Below are positions 27,960 through 37,755 of a DNA stretch of 64,000 bases, piece after piece. Numbering within the stretch: position 1 is the first letter of the stretch; every line of letters begins with the position of its first letter. Made by a program: the position numbers and the translations under genes. Under the pieces are notes generated by a model. It saw nothing but the letters and a program-made list of their open reading frames with translations. It did no database searches and was not told the origin of the DNA. Origin of the DNA: Sphingobium sp. WTD-1. Its GTDB lineage: Bacteria; Pseudomonadota; Alphaproteobacteria; Sphingomonadales; Sphingomonadaceae. The stretch covers positions 4,887,501-4,951,500 of the forward strand of contig NZ_CP119127.1 in the NCBI RefSeq assembly GCF_030128825.1, given 5' to 3'.

Positions 27960-28133
27960 CCGCCCAGGCGTCGCTTCACTGTCGCCTTCGTGTCGCGTCG
28001 CTGTCGCGTCGAACGCGCGCGATCGTGACCCGATTGTCGCGCGACTGTCGCTTCGCTGTCGCGTCGTGGGCGCATTCCCGGCGCATTGGCCCGGAATCAG
28101 CCCCACGACACTGTGAACTTCGACTGTCGCGTC
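27960..28133 (-). repeat. Dispersed non-coding element, copy A (GCGACA-rich)
   Basis: On the minus strand this stretch holds seven GCGACA words (seen as TGTCGC on the plus strand) and a core at 28133-28098 that reads GACGCGACAG, CGAAGTTCAC and TGTCGTGGGGCTG. The same core and the following GGGCC-(N)-GCGCC and GACAGTGAAGCGAC segments recur at 44236-44420. It fills the 463-base gap 27697-28159 together with the palindrome at 27764-27854 and ends 26 bases from thiSG. No protein-coding frame with family-like sequence was seen in the gap. Confidence 0.7.
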
Positions 28134-28159
28134 AAATCTCGCGCCGCGACGCCCTGGAA

Positions 28160-29161
28160 TCAGATCAGGCCGGCAAGCGGGCTCGACGGGTCGGCATACA
28201 TGCGCTTGCCCATGCGGCCGGCGCGATAGGCCATGCGGCCGGCCTCGACGCCCGCCTTCATCGCCGCCGCCATCAGCACCGGGTCCTTCGCCTCGGCAAT
28301 GGCGGTGTTCATCAGCACGCCGGTGCAGCCCAGTTCCATCGCCTGCGCCGCTTCCGACGCGGTGCCCACGCCCGCATCGACCAGCACCGGCAGCTTGGTG
28401 CCTTCCACGATCAGGCGGATCGTCACCTTGTTCTGGATACCCAGGCCCGACCCGATCGGCGCGCCCAGCGGCATGATCGCCACCGCGCCGGCATCCTCCA
28501 GCCGCTTGGCCGCGATCGGATCGTCAACGCAATAGACCATCGGCTTGAAGCCTTCCTTGGCCAGCACCTCGGTCGCGCGCAGCGTTTCCACCATATCCGG
28601 GTAGAGCGTCCGCGCTTCGCCCAGCACTTCCAGCTTCACCAGTTCCCAGCCGCCCGCCTCGCGCGCCAGGCGCAGGGTGCGGATCGCCTCCTCGCCGGTG
28701 AAGCAGCCGGCGGTGTTGGGCAGATAGGTGACCTTCTTGGGGTCGATATAGTCGGTCAGCATCGGCGCGTTCGGATCGGAGACGTTGACGCGACGCACCG
28801 CCACGGTGACGATTTCCGCGCCGGACGCGACCAGCGCGGCGGCATTCTGCTCGAAACTCTTATATTTGCCGGTGCCCACGATCAGGCGCGAACGGAAGGT
28901 CTTGCCCGCCACTGTCCAGCTGTCATCGTCAACCGCTGTGACGTCGCCACCACCAACAAAATGCACGATCTCCAGTTCGTCGCCGTCTTCAACCTTCACA
29001 TCGGCCAGGGTCGAACGCGGCACCACTTCCAGATTGCGCTCCACCGCCACCTTCTCCGGCGCGAAGCCCAGCTCGCTCGCCAGCTCGGCCAAGGTCAGGC
29101 CATCGCGGATGCGGCGATGCTCGCCATTGATATGGATGGAGATGGTGCCGTCGATGCTCAC
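28160..29161 (-). CDS. thiG: Fused sulfur carrier ThiS and thiazole synthase ThiG
   Basis: The product makes the thiazole phosphate of thiamine from deoxyxylulose phosphate, dehydroglycine and the ThiS thiocarboxylate. From GTG 29161 (333 residues) the first 66 or so form ThiS ([21 protein letters not shown], ending IVHFVGGG), and the rest form ThiG ([66 protein letters not shown]). The ThiS GG is normally C-terminal and must be free for adenylation, so fusion raises the question how sulfur is loaded. No TPP riboswitch was recognised upstream. It is divergent from aroQ. Confidence 0.92.
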   Translation of the reverse strand: MSIDGTISIHINGEHRRIRDGLTLAELASELGFAPEKVAVERNLEVVPRSTLADVKVEDGDELEIVHFVGGGDVTAVDDDSWTVAGKTFRSRLIVGTGKYKSFEQNAAALVASGAEIVTVAVRRVNVSDPNAPMLTDYIDPKKVTYLPNTAGCFTGEEAIRTLRLAREAGGWELVKLEVLGEARTLYPDMVETLRATEVLAKEGFKPMVYCVDDPIAAKRLEDAGAVAIMPLGAPIGSGLGIQNKVTIRLIVEGTKLPVLVDAGVGTASEAAQAMELGCTGVLMNTAIAEAKDPVLMAAAMKAGVEAGRMAYRAGRMGKRMYADPSSPLAGLI

Positions 29162-29292
29162 TACATTATCCCGTTCGTGGCTGGAAACGTGTCTCGACTT
29201 GGCGCGACACGAAGGGCTAAAGATCAGCGCGCATATAGGGGCGGCGACGCCGCGCCCGCAACAGACAAGTCTCGACCGAATGGGGGATCGCC

Positions 29293-29733
29293 ATGGCGGA
29301 CACACGCAAAATCTACGTTCTCAACGGCCCGAACCTCAACATGCTCGGCACCCGCGAACCGGAAATCTACGGCTATGACACGCTGGACGACATTGCCGAG
29401 CGGATGGAGGACGCCGCCCACCGCGCCCATGTCGAGATCGATTTCCGCCAGTCCAATCATGAAGGCCATCTGGTCGACTGGGTGCAGGAGGCGCATCGCG
29501 AGGGTGCCCATGCCATCATCATGAATCCGGGCGCCTATACCCACACATCGATCGCGCTGCATGATGCGATCAAGAGCATCACCGTGCCAGTGATCGAGAT
29601 CCACCTGTCCAACCCGCACGCGCGCGAAGCCTTCCGCCACAAATCCTATGTCGGCATGGCCGCCAAGGGCACGATCGCAGGCTTTGGCGCCATGTCCTAC
29701 ATGCTGGCGCTCGAAGCAGCCCTGGAACTGTAG
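29293..29733 (+). CDS. aroQ: 3-dehydroquinate dehydratase, type II
   Basis: AroQ dehydrates 3-dehydroquinate to 3-dehydroshikimate in the shikimate pathway. The 146-residue protein has the type II signature [45 protein letters not shown] and the catalytic His region [16 protein letters not shown]. It is of normal length and lies 83 bases upstream of accB-accC, a common order in Alphaproteobacteria. Confidence 0.97.
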   Translation: MADTRKIYVLNGPNLNMLGTREPEIYGYDTLDDIAERMEDAAHRAHVEIDFRQSNHEGHLVDWVQEAHREGAHAIIMNPGAYTHTSIALHDAIKSITVPVIEIHLSNPHAREAFRHKSYVGMAAKGTIAGFGAMSYMLALEAALEL

Positions 29734-29816
29734 AACGCACAAAAGTTGCGCTTTGGCGCAAATGAGCATAGGCGCTGGCCGCCAGAACGCATTTTGAAAG
29801 ACGACAAGGGTCAAGC

Positions 29817-30305
29817 ATGAACGACAAGCATGACAAGGGCGCGATGCAGGTGGACGTCACCCTGGTGCGCGAACTGGCAGCTTTGCTGGACGACACCAAC
29901 CTGACCGAGATCGAGGTTGAAGACGGCGACCGCAAGATTCGCGTGGCGCGCAAGATCGGTGGCGGCGCCCCCATCTTCGCAGCGCCCGCTGCCGTAGCGG
30001 CACCCGTCGCTGCCCCGGCTGCGGCACCGGCCGCCGCCCCCGCCGCAGCGGCCGAACCCGCCCTGCCGGCCGGCAATGTGGTGAAGTCGCCAATCGTCGG
30101 CACCGCCTATCTGTCGGCCGAGCCGGGCGCCGCCCCCTTCGCGCGCGTCGGCGCGCAGGTGAAGGCCGGTGAAACCGTGCTGATCGTCGAGGCCATGAAG
30201 GTGATGAACGCGATTACCGCGCCCGTCGCCGGCACCGTCAAGGCCGTGCTGGTCGATAACGGCCAGCCGGTCGAATATGACCAGCCGCTGATCGTCATCG
30301 AATAA
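29817..30305 (+). CDS. accB: Acetyl-CoA carboxylase biotin carboxyl carrier protein
   Basis: AccB carries the biotin that shuttles CO2 in malonyl-CoA synthesis. The 162-residue protein has an N-terminal domain with ALLDDTNLTEIEVEDGDRKIRV, an Ala/Pro-rich hinge (about 55-80), and the C-terminal biotinyl domain with VEAMKVMN (biotin on the Lys of AMKM-type motif) and the thumb region AEPGAAPFARVGAQV. It is 12 bases upstream of accC. The hinge is nearly all Ala and Pro. Confidence 0.97.
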   Translation: MNDKHDKGAMQVDVTLVRELAALLDDTNLTEIEVEDGDRKIRVARKIGGGAPIFAAPAAVAAPVAAPAAAPAAAPAAAAEPALPAGNVVKSPIVGTAYLSAEPGAAPFARVGAQVKAGETVLIVEAMKVMNAITAPVAGTVKAVLVDNGQPVEYDQPLIVIE

Positions 30306-30317
30306 GGCCGCGACCCC

Positions 30318-31670
30318 ATGGCCATCGAAAAACTGCTGATCGCCAACCGCGGCGAGATCGCGCTCCGCATCCACCGCGCCTGCCATGAAATGGGCATCAA
30401 GACGGTGGCGGTCCATTCGACCGCCGACGCCGATGCCATGCATGTGCGCCTCGCCGATGAGGCGATCTGCATCGGGCCGCCCGCCGCCAAGGACAGCTAT
30501 CTCAACATCGCCGCGATCATCTCTGCGGCGGAGATCAGCGGCGCCGACGCGATCCATCCGGGTTATGGCTTCCTCAGCGAAAACGCCAAGTTCGCCGAGA
30601 TCGTCGAGGCCCATGGCCTCGCCTTTGTCGGCCCCAAGCCCGAACATATCCGCACCATGGGCGACAAGATCGAGGCGAAGCGCACTGCTGGCGCACTTGG
30701 CCTGCCGCTCGTTCCCGGTTCGGACGGCGCGGTCAGCGATGTCGAGGAAGCGCGCGCGATTGCCGATGCTGCCGGCTATCCGGTGATCATCAAGGCGGCA
30801 TCGGGTGGCGGCGGCCGCGGCATGAAGGTCTGCACCTCGCCCGACCAGCTCGAAACGCTGATGCAGCAGGCCGGTTCGGAAGCGAAGGCCGCGTTCGGCG
30901 ACGCCACCGTCTATATCGAGAAATATCTCGGCAACCCGCGCCACATCGAAATCCAGGTGTTCGGCGACGGCAATGGCAATGCCATCCATCTGGGCGAACG
31001 CGACTGCTCGTTGCAGCGCCGTCACCAGAAGGTGCTGGAAGAAGCGCCCTCGCCCGTCCTGAGCCAGGCCGAGCGTGAGCGGATCGGCGGCATCTGTGCC
31101 AAGGCGATGGCCGACATGGGCTATCGCGGCGCGGGCACGATCGAGTTCCTGTGGGAAAATGGTGAATTCTACTTCATCGAGATGAACACCCGTCTGCAGG
31201 TGGAGCATCCGGTGACCGAGATGATCACCGGCCTCGACCTGGTGCGCGAACAAATTCGCGTTGCCGAAGGCAAGCCGCTTTCCGTGAATCAGGAAGACAT
31301 CCGCTTCACCGGCCATGCGATCGAATGCCGCATCAATGCGGAAGATCCCAAGACCTTCGCGCCCTCGCCGGGCACCGTCACCAGCTATCATGTTCCGGGC
31401 GGCATGCATGTCCGCGTCGATAGCGGCCTGTATCAGGGCTATAAGGTGCCGCCTTACTACGACTCCATGATCGGCAAGCTGATCGTCTATGGCCGCACCC
31501 GCGAGGGCGCGATCATGCGTCTGCGCCGCGCACTGGAGGAATATGTGATCGAAGGGATGAAGACCACCATCCCGCTGCACCAGGCGCTGCTGAAGGATCC
31601 CGAATTCCTCAACGGCGACTATACGATCAAGTGGCTCGAAGAGTGGCTTGCCCGTGAGGATGGCCAGTGA
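30318..31670 (+). CDS. accC: Acetyl-CoA carboxylase biotin carboxylase subunit
   Basis: AccC carboxylates biotin on AccB with ATP and bicarbonate. The 450-residue protein has the start [28 protein letters not shown], the ATP-grasp loop [32 protein letters not shown] and the catalytic [16 protein letters not shown]. Length matches the family (about 450). It lies after accB and overlaps the next gene by GTGA, so arsC-like translation may be coupled to it. Confidence 0.98.
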   Translation: MAIEKLLIANRGEIALRIHRACHEMGIKTVAVHSTADADAMHVRLADEAICIGPPAAKDSYLNIAAIISAAEISGADAIHPGYGFLSENAKFAEIVEAHGLAFVGPKPEHIRTMGDKIEAKRTAGALGLPLVPGSDGAVSDVEEARAIADAAGYPVIIKAASGGGGRGMKVCTSPDQLETLMQQAGSEAKAAFGDATVYIEKYLGNPRHIEIQVFGDGNGNAIHLGERDCSLQRRHQKVLEEAPSPVLSQAERERIGGICAKAMADMGYRGAGTIEFLWENGEFYFIEMNTRLQVEHPVTEMITGLDLVREQIRVAEGKPLSVNQEDIRFTGHAIECRINAEDPKTFAPSPGTVTSYHVPGGMHVRVDSGLYQGYKVPPYYDSMIGKLIVYGRTREGAIMRLRRALEEYVIEGMKTTIPLHQALLKDPEFLNGDYTIKWLEEWLAREDGQ

Positions 31671-32011
31671 AGGCCACCATCTGGCACAATCCCAAATGCG
31701 GCACGTCGCGCAAGACGCTGGCGATCCTTGAGGAAACGCCCGGCGTCGAGGTCGAGGTGGTCGAATATCTCAAGACCCCCTTCACCCGCGACAAGCTGGC
31801 CCAGCTGTTCGCCGACGCCGGGATGACCCCGGCCGAAGCGATCCGCAAGATGGGCACCGATGCCGAGGAACGCGGCCTGCCGGACATGACGGCGGATGCG
31901 ATCCTGGACGAGATGGCGGCCAATCCGGCCTATGTGAACCGCCCCTTCGTCGAAACCGAAAAGGGCGTGCGCTTCTGCCGCCCCCAGGACAAGGTTCTGG
32001 AAATCCTCTGA
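31667..32011 (+). CDS. ArsC-family (glutaredoxin-dependent) reductase-like protein
   Basis: The 114-residue thioredoxin-fold protein has [14 protein letters not shown] with the active Cys near residue 9, [10 protein letters not shown], and the C-terminal [16 protein letters not shown], where the Arg residues match the arsenate-binding Arg of ArsC. It starts at GTG 31667 within the accC stop (GTGA). No arsR, arsB or acr3 lies nearby, so an arsenic role cannot be assumed; members in such context may serve general redox or be housekeeping relics. Confidence 0.85.
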   Translation: MKATIWHNPKCGTSRKTLAILEETPGVEVEVVEYLKTPFTRDKLAQLFADAGMTPAEAIRKMGTDAEERGLPDMTADAILDEMAANPAYVNRPFVETEKGVRFCRPQDKVLEIL

Positions 32012-32013
32012 AT

Positions 32014-32051
32014 ATCAGCCGCTTGTCACGCCCATGTAACAAGCGGCTGAT
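32014..32051. terminator. Stem-loop after the accBC-arsC unit
   Basis: ATCAGCCGCTTGT (32014-32026) pairs with ACAAGCGGCTGAT (32039-32051), a perfect 13-base stem with a 12-base loop, starting two bases after the stop codon. Only TTTG follows, so termination may be partial. Confidence 0.65.
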
Positions 32052-32095
32052 TTGAGCCCTTGCTTTGACGGGGGGAAGCCGTAGCTTCCTCTCCC

Positions 32096-32842
32096 ATGGC
32101 AAAGGAACCGGCATTGGCGACCATCGCCGTCTACAGCCTCAAGGGAGGCGTTGGCAAAACCACCTTTTCGGTCAACCTCGCCTGGGCGTCGGCGAGCATA
32201 TCGAAACGGCGCACCCTGCTCTGGGATCTCGACCCGCAGGCCGCGTCGAGCTGGCTCCTCTCCACCGACCTGGAAAGCCGCGATGCGGCCCAGGCCATCT
32301 TCAGCAAGGATGTCGAAGTCCCCAAGCTGATCCAGCCCACCACCGTGCCGGGCCTGGACCTGATCGCCGCCGACACCTCGCTGCGCAGCCTGGACCATCT
32401 GTTCCGCGAAATGGACAAGAAGAAGCGGCTCGCCAAGCTGATCGACAGCCTGGGCAAGGATTATGACCGCATCATCCTCGATTGCCCGCCGGGCCTCACC
32501 GAAACCAGCGAGCAGGTGCTGCGCGCCGCCGACCTGATCGTCATCCCCGTCATCCCCTCCCCCCTCTCGCAGCGCGCGATGGGTGAGGTGGCGCGCTATC
32601 TGGTGCAGCGTGGCGGCAATCATGCGCCGATCCTGCCGGTCTATTCGATGGTCGATCGCCGTCGCAGCCTGCATCGCAAGGCACTGGACGAACAGCCCGG
32701 CTGGGGCGCGATCCCGATGGCCAGCACGATCGAGCAGATGACGGTCCGTCGCAAGCCACTGGGCGCCTTCGCCCCCGCCTCGTCCCCGGCCCAGGCCTTC
32801 GGCGCGCTATGGACGATGGTCGAAAGACAGATACAGGCCTGA
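32096..32842 (+). CDS. Orphan ParA/MinD-type ATPase
   Basis: The 248-residue protein has the deviant Walker A YSLKGGVGKTTFSVNLAW, the switch II-like LWDLDPQAASSW, and IILDCPPGLTE. These define the ParA family, which positions cargo by ATP-driven dimerisation on DNA or membrane. No parB gene or parS-like site is beside it, unlike chromosomal partition loci; the flanks are an ArsC-like gene and a convergent GGDEF-EAL gene. The cargo is unknown. Alternatives are cellulose/polysaccharide (BcsQ-like) or chemoreceptor positioning ATPases. Confidence 0.87.
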   Translation: MAKEPALATIAVYSLKGGVGKTTFSVNLAWASASISKRRTLLWDLDPQAASSWLLSTDLESRDAAQAIFSKDVEVPKLIQPTTVPGLDLIAADTSLRSLDHLFREMDKKKRLAKLIDSLGKDYDRIILDCPPGLTETSEQVLRAADLIVIPVIPSPLSQRAMGEVARYLVQRGGNHAPILPVYSMVDRRRSLHRKALDEQPGWGAIPMASTIEQMTVRRKPLGAFAPASSPAQAFGALWTMVERQIQA

Positions 32843-32846
32843 TCGG

Positions 32847-35150
32847 CTAGCCGTTGCCACGGGCCTGTGCTGGCGATTCCGGAAACAGCCGCACCGCATC
32901 CTGTGGCAGCATCGGCCGGCCATAATAATAGCCCTGTACCTTCTTGCAGCCCAGTCGGCGCACCATGTCGAGTTCGGCGGCAGTTTCCACACCTTCGGCC
33001 GTGGTCGACATGCCCAGGCTTTCCGCCAGCGTTACCACCGCCCGAATGATCGCCAGATTCTCCGGCGTATTATGTGCCGCGCCGACGACGAAGCTGCGAT
33101 CGATCTTGATCGTGTTGAAGCGGGTGCGACTGAGATAGCCGAGCGAGGAATAGCCGGTACCAAAATCGTCTAGCGACAATTGCACGCCCAGCCCCTGCAA
33201 CTGGTCCAGCACGCGCAGCGCGCTGTCATCCTCGTGCAGGAAGACGCTTTCGGTCACTTCCAATTCCAGCCGTCGTGCATCCAGCCCACTCTGGGCCAGC
33301 GCATTCACCACTGCCGCTACGAAGTTGGACTGGTGCAACTGCTCGGCGGAGACGTTGACCGCGACCCTAATATGCGCAGGCCAGCGCATCGCCTCACGAC
33401 AGGCAGTACGCAGCACCCATTCGCCAATCGGGCCGATCAGCCGCGCCTCTTCTGCCACCGGAACGAACTTTGACGGCGGGATCGGCCCCAGATCGGGATG
33501 AGTCCAGCGGGCGAGGGCTTCGAATCCCGTGATCACGCCCGATGTCGCATCCACCACCGGCTGATAGACAAGATGCAGTTGATCCTTCTCCAGCGCCTCG
33601 CGCAGAGCCTGTTCCAGCCGCTGCCGCTCCTCCGCCTTGGCATGCAAATGCGGTTCATAGGGACAATGGACACCGCCGCCCTCATCCTTGGCGCGATAAA
33701 GCGCAAGATCGGCACTACGGATGATCGCTTCAGACTGATGCCCGTCGATCGGCGAAACAGCCGAACCGACCGAAGCGCCCACATGGAGGACATGCTGGTC
33801 GATCTGATAGGGCGCCGACAGGGCATCGATGATTGCGATCGACAGCCGCGCAACCGCCCGATCATCATCGATCCGCGCGATCACCACGCCAAATTCATCA
33901 CCGCCGATACGGCCGCAAAAACCGATACCGCCACAGACATGACGCAGGCGCAGCGCAACCTGGCTAAGCAACTGATCACCAACCTGATGGCCCAGGCTGT
34001 CGTTGATTGCCTTGAAGCGGTCGAGATCCAGCATCAGGAATGCGCAGCCGGGCCGGCGATTGCCGGTCTCCGCCATGGCATGATCGAGCGCATCACGCAG
34101 ATGTGCTCGATTGGGAAGCCCCGTCAGCGTATCGAAACGTGCCAGTTGGGCGATCTTGTCGGCGGACTCGCGCTGAACGGTGATATCGGACCCGACGCCC
34201 CGGAACCCCTGGAAATTGCCATTATCGTCATATCGCGGCGACGCCGACAGTTCGAGCCATCGGGTCTTGCCCTGAACATCAACTGGCAGCGCCAAATTGC
34301 TGAAGCTCTCCCGCCGCTTGAGATGATCCGCCAGGCTATGCAGGCTGGAGGCGAAGCGCCCGCTTTCCCAACCCGCACCCGCCAGGATCTGGACCAGCGG
34401 TGCGCCCTCCAGTGCCTGCGACGTCATGCCCACACTCTCGGCAAACCGCGCGGAAACGCTACTCAGCCGACGCAGAGCATCCGTCTGCCACAGCCAATCG
34501 GATGCGCCCTGCTCATATTCGCGGAGCAGCAGGCTGACGACCTCGGTCTGCTCGGCCAGCTGGACGGTAGTGCTATGCTGACGCGCAAAGGTGCGGGCGT
34601 AGATGAGACAGCCAACTAGCAACGACAGCGCGTAGCTGGTTGCCAGCGCCCGCAGCGGCAATTGGGTGCCACCGTCAAACATCGACGACAGGCCGACGAT
34701 ACAGGGAACGAGAAAGGCGGTAGCAGCCAGCGGCGTTGCGGCGTAGCTGATCGCGCCGCACACCATGATACAGCTGATGAGGGTCCAGAGCGCCACCAGA
34801 TGTTCAGCGCCGCCCCCGCGAGAAAAGAGAATCATGCACGCAGCCCAGACCAGACCGTGCAACAGGCCAGTCAGCGCATGGCGGCGTAGGTCACGGGCCT
34901 GAGGCAGCCCGCCGACACCGATCTTGCGGCGGTGAATCAGCAAGGCGCTGATCGAAACGGCAGCAATCAGCGCCATGCTCCAGCCGACCATGACGGTCGC
35001 CGAAACATGGCTGCCGAAGACCCGCCAGAGAAACAGCAGGCCGAACACGTTCATCGCCAGACGCAAAACTGCAACACTGTCGGCGGACTGCAACTGCGCA
35101 GTCAGGACGCGCATGTCGGCTTCATTAACGAGGCGTGCGAGCCCCATCAT
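32847..35150 (-). CDS. Membrane-bound GGDEF-EAL protein with PAS domain
   Basis: This is a predicted cyclic di-GMP enzyme. From ATG 35150 (AAGGG upstream; a GTG at 35210 would add 20 residues) the 767-residue product has about five to six membrane segments in residues 20-200, a PAS-like region (about 215-340, ending GFRGVGSDITVQRES), a GGDEF domain with intact RIGGDEFGVV, and an EAL domain with GFEALARWTHP, DDFGTGYSSLGYL and KIDRSF. Both catalytic sites look complete, so it could make or break c-di-GMP, a common regulator of exopolysaccharide. It converges with the ParA gene. Confidence 0.93.
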   Translation of the reverse strand: MMGLARLVNEADMRVLTAQLQSADSVAVLRLAMNVFGLLFLWRVFGSHVSATVMVGWSMALIAAVSISALLIHRRKIGVGGLPQARDLRRHALTGLLHGLVWAACMILFSRGGGAEHLVALWTLISCIMVCGAISYAATPLAATAFLVPCIVGLSSMFDGGTQLPLRALATSYALSLLVGCLIYARTFARQHSTTVQLAEQTEVVSLLLREYEQGASDWLWQTDALRRLSSVSARFAESVGMTSQALEGAPLVQILAGAGWESGRFASSLHSLADHLKRRESFSNLALPVDVQGKTRWLELSASPRYDDNGNFQGFRGVGSDITVQRESADKIAQLARFDTLTGLPNRAHLRDALDHAMAETGNRRPGCAFLMLDLDRFKAINDSLGHQVGDQLLSQVALRLRHVCGGIGFCGRIGGDEFGVVIARIDDDRAVARLSIAIIDALSAPYQIDQHVLHVGASVGSAVSPIDGHQSEAIIRSADLALYRAKDEGGGVHCPYEPHLHAKAEERQRLEQALREALEKDQLHLVYQPVVDATSGVITGFEALARWTHPDLGPIPPSKFVPVAEEARLIGPIGEWVLRTACREAMRWPAHIRVAVNVSAEQLHQSNFVAAVVNALAQSGLDARRLELEVTESVFLHEDDSALRVLDQLQGLGVQLSLDDFGTGYSSLGYLSRTRFNTIKIDRSFVVGAAHNTPENLAIIRAVVTLAESLGMSTTAEGVETAAELDMVRRLGCKKVQGYYYGRPMLPQDAVRLFPESPAQARGNG

Positions 35151-35258
35151 CGCCCTTAGCGAGCCCCGTCCCTGCCGGTCGGTTTCGGATTGCCCTTGCT
35201 CAATACCCACATGCCCGGCCTAGCAGGCAATGGTTATCAATCGGTATGCGCCCCCGGA

Positions 35259-37028
35259 TCAGGCGGCGATATCGTAGGGGCGAATCTCACCAGTCAGATA
35301 GAGATTGCGCGCCTTCGAGCGGCTGAGTTTCCCGGAGCTGGTACGCGGCAGGGTGCGCGGCGGCACCAGTTCGACGACGCAGTTCATACCGGTAATGGCG
35401 CGGACCCGCTCACGAATCTGGTCGCGCAGACGCGAACGCTCTTCATTGTCAGAGGTGCGGCAATGGACCAGTACCGCCGGCGCTTCCTCGCCACCCGGCG
35501 TCGTAATCGCAAAGGCGGCAATGTCACCCTGCTTGAAGCCCGGCAACTGCTCCACCGCCCATTCAATATCCTGGGGCCAGTGATTCTTGCCGTTGATGAT
35601 GATCATGTCCTTGGCGCGGCCGACAATGTAGAGATAGCCGTCGGACAGATAGCCCATGTCGCCGGTGTCCAGCCAGCCATCGACCATGCAGGCCTCGGTC
35701 GCTTCGGGATCGCGGAAATAGCCAACCATCAGCGACGGGCCAGTGGTCCAGACCTTGCCGATCTGGCGCTCGTTCATCAGGCCGCCATCCTCGTCCCGGA
35801 TCTCGACGATCATGTCCTTGGCCGGCTTGCCGCAATTGACGATCGAACGGAAACGCTGTGGACGGCCTTCCGGTGCGGTGCCGCCGGACAGGTCGGTTTC
35901 CTCGACCAGTTCGACGATGATGCCTTCGCCCGGCGGCATGATGGTGACGGCCAGGGTTGCTTCGGCCAGGCCATAGCTGGGCAGAAAGGCCTTGGGACTG
36001 AAGCCCGCATCGCCAAACGCATCGACGAAGCTCTGCATCACGTCGGGGCGAATCATATCGGCACCGTTACCGGCCAGGCGCCAGCGCGACAGATCGAAAC
36101 GATCGGCCGCCTTGGTCTGGCTCGACATGCGACGCGCACAGATGTCGTAGCCGAAGGTCGGCGAGTAACTGATCGAGGTGCCTTCATTCCGGCTGATCAG
36201 GTCCAGCCAGGCCAACGGACGGCGGGCAAAGTCCTCGGTCTTCATATAGTCGGTCGACACCTGATTGGCGACGACCGACAGGAAGCAGCCGACCAGGCCC
36301 ATGTCATGATACCAGGGTAGCCAGCTGATGCAGCGATCGCTCTCCTGCACTTCCATGCCATGGCTGTGCGCCGACAGGTTGGATAGCAATGCATGGTGCG
36401 TTACCGCGACGCCATGGGGGAAGCGGGTCGAACCGCTCGAATATTGCAGATAGGCGATTTCCTCGCCCTTGGCCTGCGGCAGATCGCAGGGGACCGCCTC
36501 GCGGGCGATGAAATCCTCGAAGGCGATGCTCTCGACCGACTTCTGGCGACCGGATTCGCCCGCCATGTCCTCCAGTTCCTTGGGGAAGAGGAACAGCATC
36601 GGGTCACAGCTCGACAGCTGGACATTGAGCTGGTCGATATAGCTTTCCTTGCCGCCAAAGCTGGTCGGCAGCGGCAGCGGCACCGGCCAGGCACCGGCAT
36701 AGACGATGCCGAAAAACAGCATGGCGAAGTCGGCGCCGGTTTCGGCGACCAGGGCCACGCGGTCCTCGGGCTTCACGCCATGGGCGATCAGGCGATGGGC
36801 ACAGGCAACCGCATCCGTCCGCAGTTCGCTGAACGGATAGGGGCGCGCCAGATTGCCACGCGCATCGTGGAAATTCAGGCCGCGCTTGCCCTGCGCCGCA
36901 TAATCCAACGCCTCGCCAAGCGTCTCAAAATCGGAGAAGCGGCGCGGAAGATCATCGTTGGTCGGCGTTGCTGCCATCATAGTCTGCGAACCCGTCATAT
37001 TGGTGTCACCCAATGTCATATCTGTCAT
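35259..37028 (-). CDS. Fatty acyl-AMP ligase / acyl-CoA synthetase-like protein
   Basis: The protein activates a fatty acid as acyl-AMP. From ATG 37028 (589 residues; a GTG at 37067 and ATG 36998 are alternatives) it has the ATP loop YLQYSSGSTRFPHGVAV, WLPWYHDMGLVG, the FAAL-type stretch FLPSYGLAEATLAVT, WLDTGDMGYLSDGYLYIVGR and KDMIIINGKNHWPQDIE. WLPWYHDMGL and SYGLAEATLAV are typical of fatty acyl-AMP ligases that hand acyl-AMP to acyl carrier proteins. No polyketide synthase or carrier gene is near. The acceptor is unknown. Confidence 0.88.
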   Translation of the reverse strand: MTDMTLGDTNMTGSQTMMAATPTNDDLPRRFSDFETLGEALDYAAQGKRGLNFHDARGNLARPYPFSELRTDAVACAHRLIAHGVKPEDRVALVAETGADFAMLFFGIVYAGAWPVPLPLPTSFGGKESYIDQLNVQLSSCDPMLFLFPKELEDMAGESGRQKSVESIAFEDFIAREAVPCDLPQAKGEEIAYLQYSSGSTRFPHGVAVTHHALLSNLSAHSHGMEVQESDRCISWLPWYHDMGLVGCFLSVVANQVSTDYMKTEDFARRPLAWLDLISRNEGTSISYSPTFGYDICARRMSSQTKAADRFDLSRWRLAGNGADMIRPDVMQSFVDAFGDAGFSPKAFLPSYGLAEATLAVTIMPPGEGIIVELVEETDLSGGTAPEGRPQRFRSIVNCGKPAKDMIVEIRDEDGGLMNERQIGKVWTTGPSLMVGYFRDPEATEACMVDGWLDTGDMGYLSDGYLYIVGRAKDMIIINGKNHWPQDIEWAVEQLPGFKQGDIAAFAITTPGGEEAPAVLVHCRTSDNEERSRLRDQIRERVRAITGMNCVVELVPPRTLPRTSSGKLSRSKARNLYLTGEIRPYDIAA

Positions 37029-37155
37029 ATTCCGGCGGCCGCTATCAGTTTTGACGTCGACTTGCACCGGATAGTTTCAATCCAGCTTGTGCTTGTAGAC
37101 CACAAGGCGCGGTAAAATTCCGGCCCGACTGTGGCATAAAGATGGCGCTTAGCGC

Positions 37156-37707
37156 ATGATGGCGCACAATGCACGACCGGTCATGACCAGCAAACGCCCG
37201 CCCCCACCTCTGGACGAAGACGCCTTGCGCGAATTGGCGCTGCGCTATGTCGGCCGGTTCGCGACCAGTCGCGGCAAGCTGCTCGCCTATCTTGCGCGCA
37301 AATTGCGCGAGCGCGGATGGGGCGGGGAAGCGCCGGCCGATCCCGAAGCGCTGGTCGCCCGCTTTGCGGAACTCGGTTATGTCGACGACAGCGGCTTTGC
37401 CCTGATGAAGAGTGCGGCGCTCGGCCGGCGTGGCTATGGCGCACGCCGCATCACCGAAACGCTGCGCGCCGCCGGCATAGAGGAGGCCGATCGTGGCGCC
37501 GCCAATGCCCAGGCACAGGCCGATCGCTGGGCAGCAGCCGACCGATTCGCCCGACGCAAGCGGATCGGCCCCTATGCGATGCAGGCGCCCGATCCCAAGG
37601 GACGGGAAAAGGCGATCGCCGCCTTCCTGCGCGCCGGCCATGATTATGCTCTGGCCCGGCGCTGGGTCGATGCTGCACCCGGAGACTTCCCCGAAGCGGA
37701 GGATTGA
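37156..37707 (+). CDS. recX: RecX-family regulatory protein
   Basis: RecX binds RecA filaments and tunes recombination. The 183-residue protein (start uncertain: ATG 37156, 37159 or 37183) has LRELALRYVGRFATSRGKLLAYLARKLRERG-type tandem three-helix repeats (cited in parts: ALRYVGRFATSRGKLLAYL) and GYVDDSGFAL, SAALGRRGYGARRI. RecA is not in the window. It is divergent from the acyl-AMP ligase and followed by a DUF192 lipoprotein gene 48 bases on. Confidence 0.8.
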   Translation: MMAHNARPVMTSKRPPPPLDEDALRELALRYVGRFATSRGKLLAYLARKLRERGWGGEAPADPEALVARFAELGYVDDSGFALMKSAALGRRGYGARRITETLRAAGIEEADRGAANAQAQADRWAAADRFARRKRIGPYAMQAPDPKGREKAIAAFLRAGHDYALARRWVDAAPGDFPEAED

Positions 37708-37755
37708 GGGTTAACCCTCTCCCGCACCTCCCCGAAACCCGCTAGGCAGGATCGC

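Noticed and set aside
27960..28133. CRISPR array
   Set aside because: The repeated words are short (TGTCGC), unevenly spaced and degenerate, with no spacers of constant length and no cas genes.
29162..29292. TPP riboswitch upstream of thiSG
   Set aside because: The conserved CTGAGA and the ACCTGA-type segments of the thi box were looked for on the minus strand and not found.
31667..32011. Arsenic resistance operon
   Set aside because: Only an ArsC-family protein is present; there is no arsR, arsB, acr3 or arsH near it.
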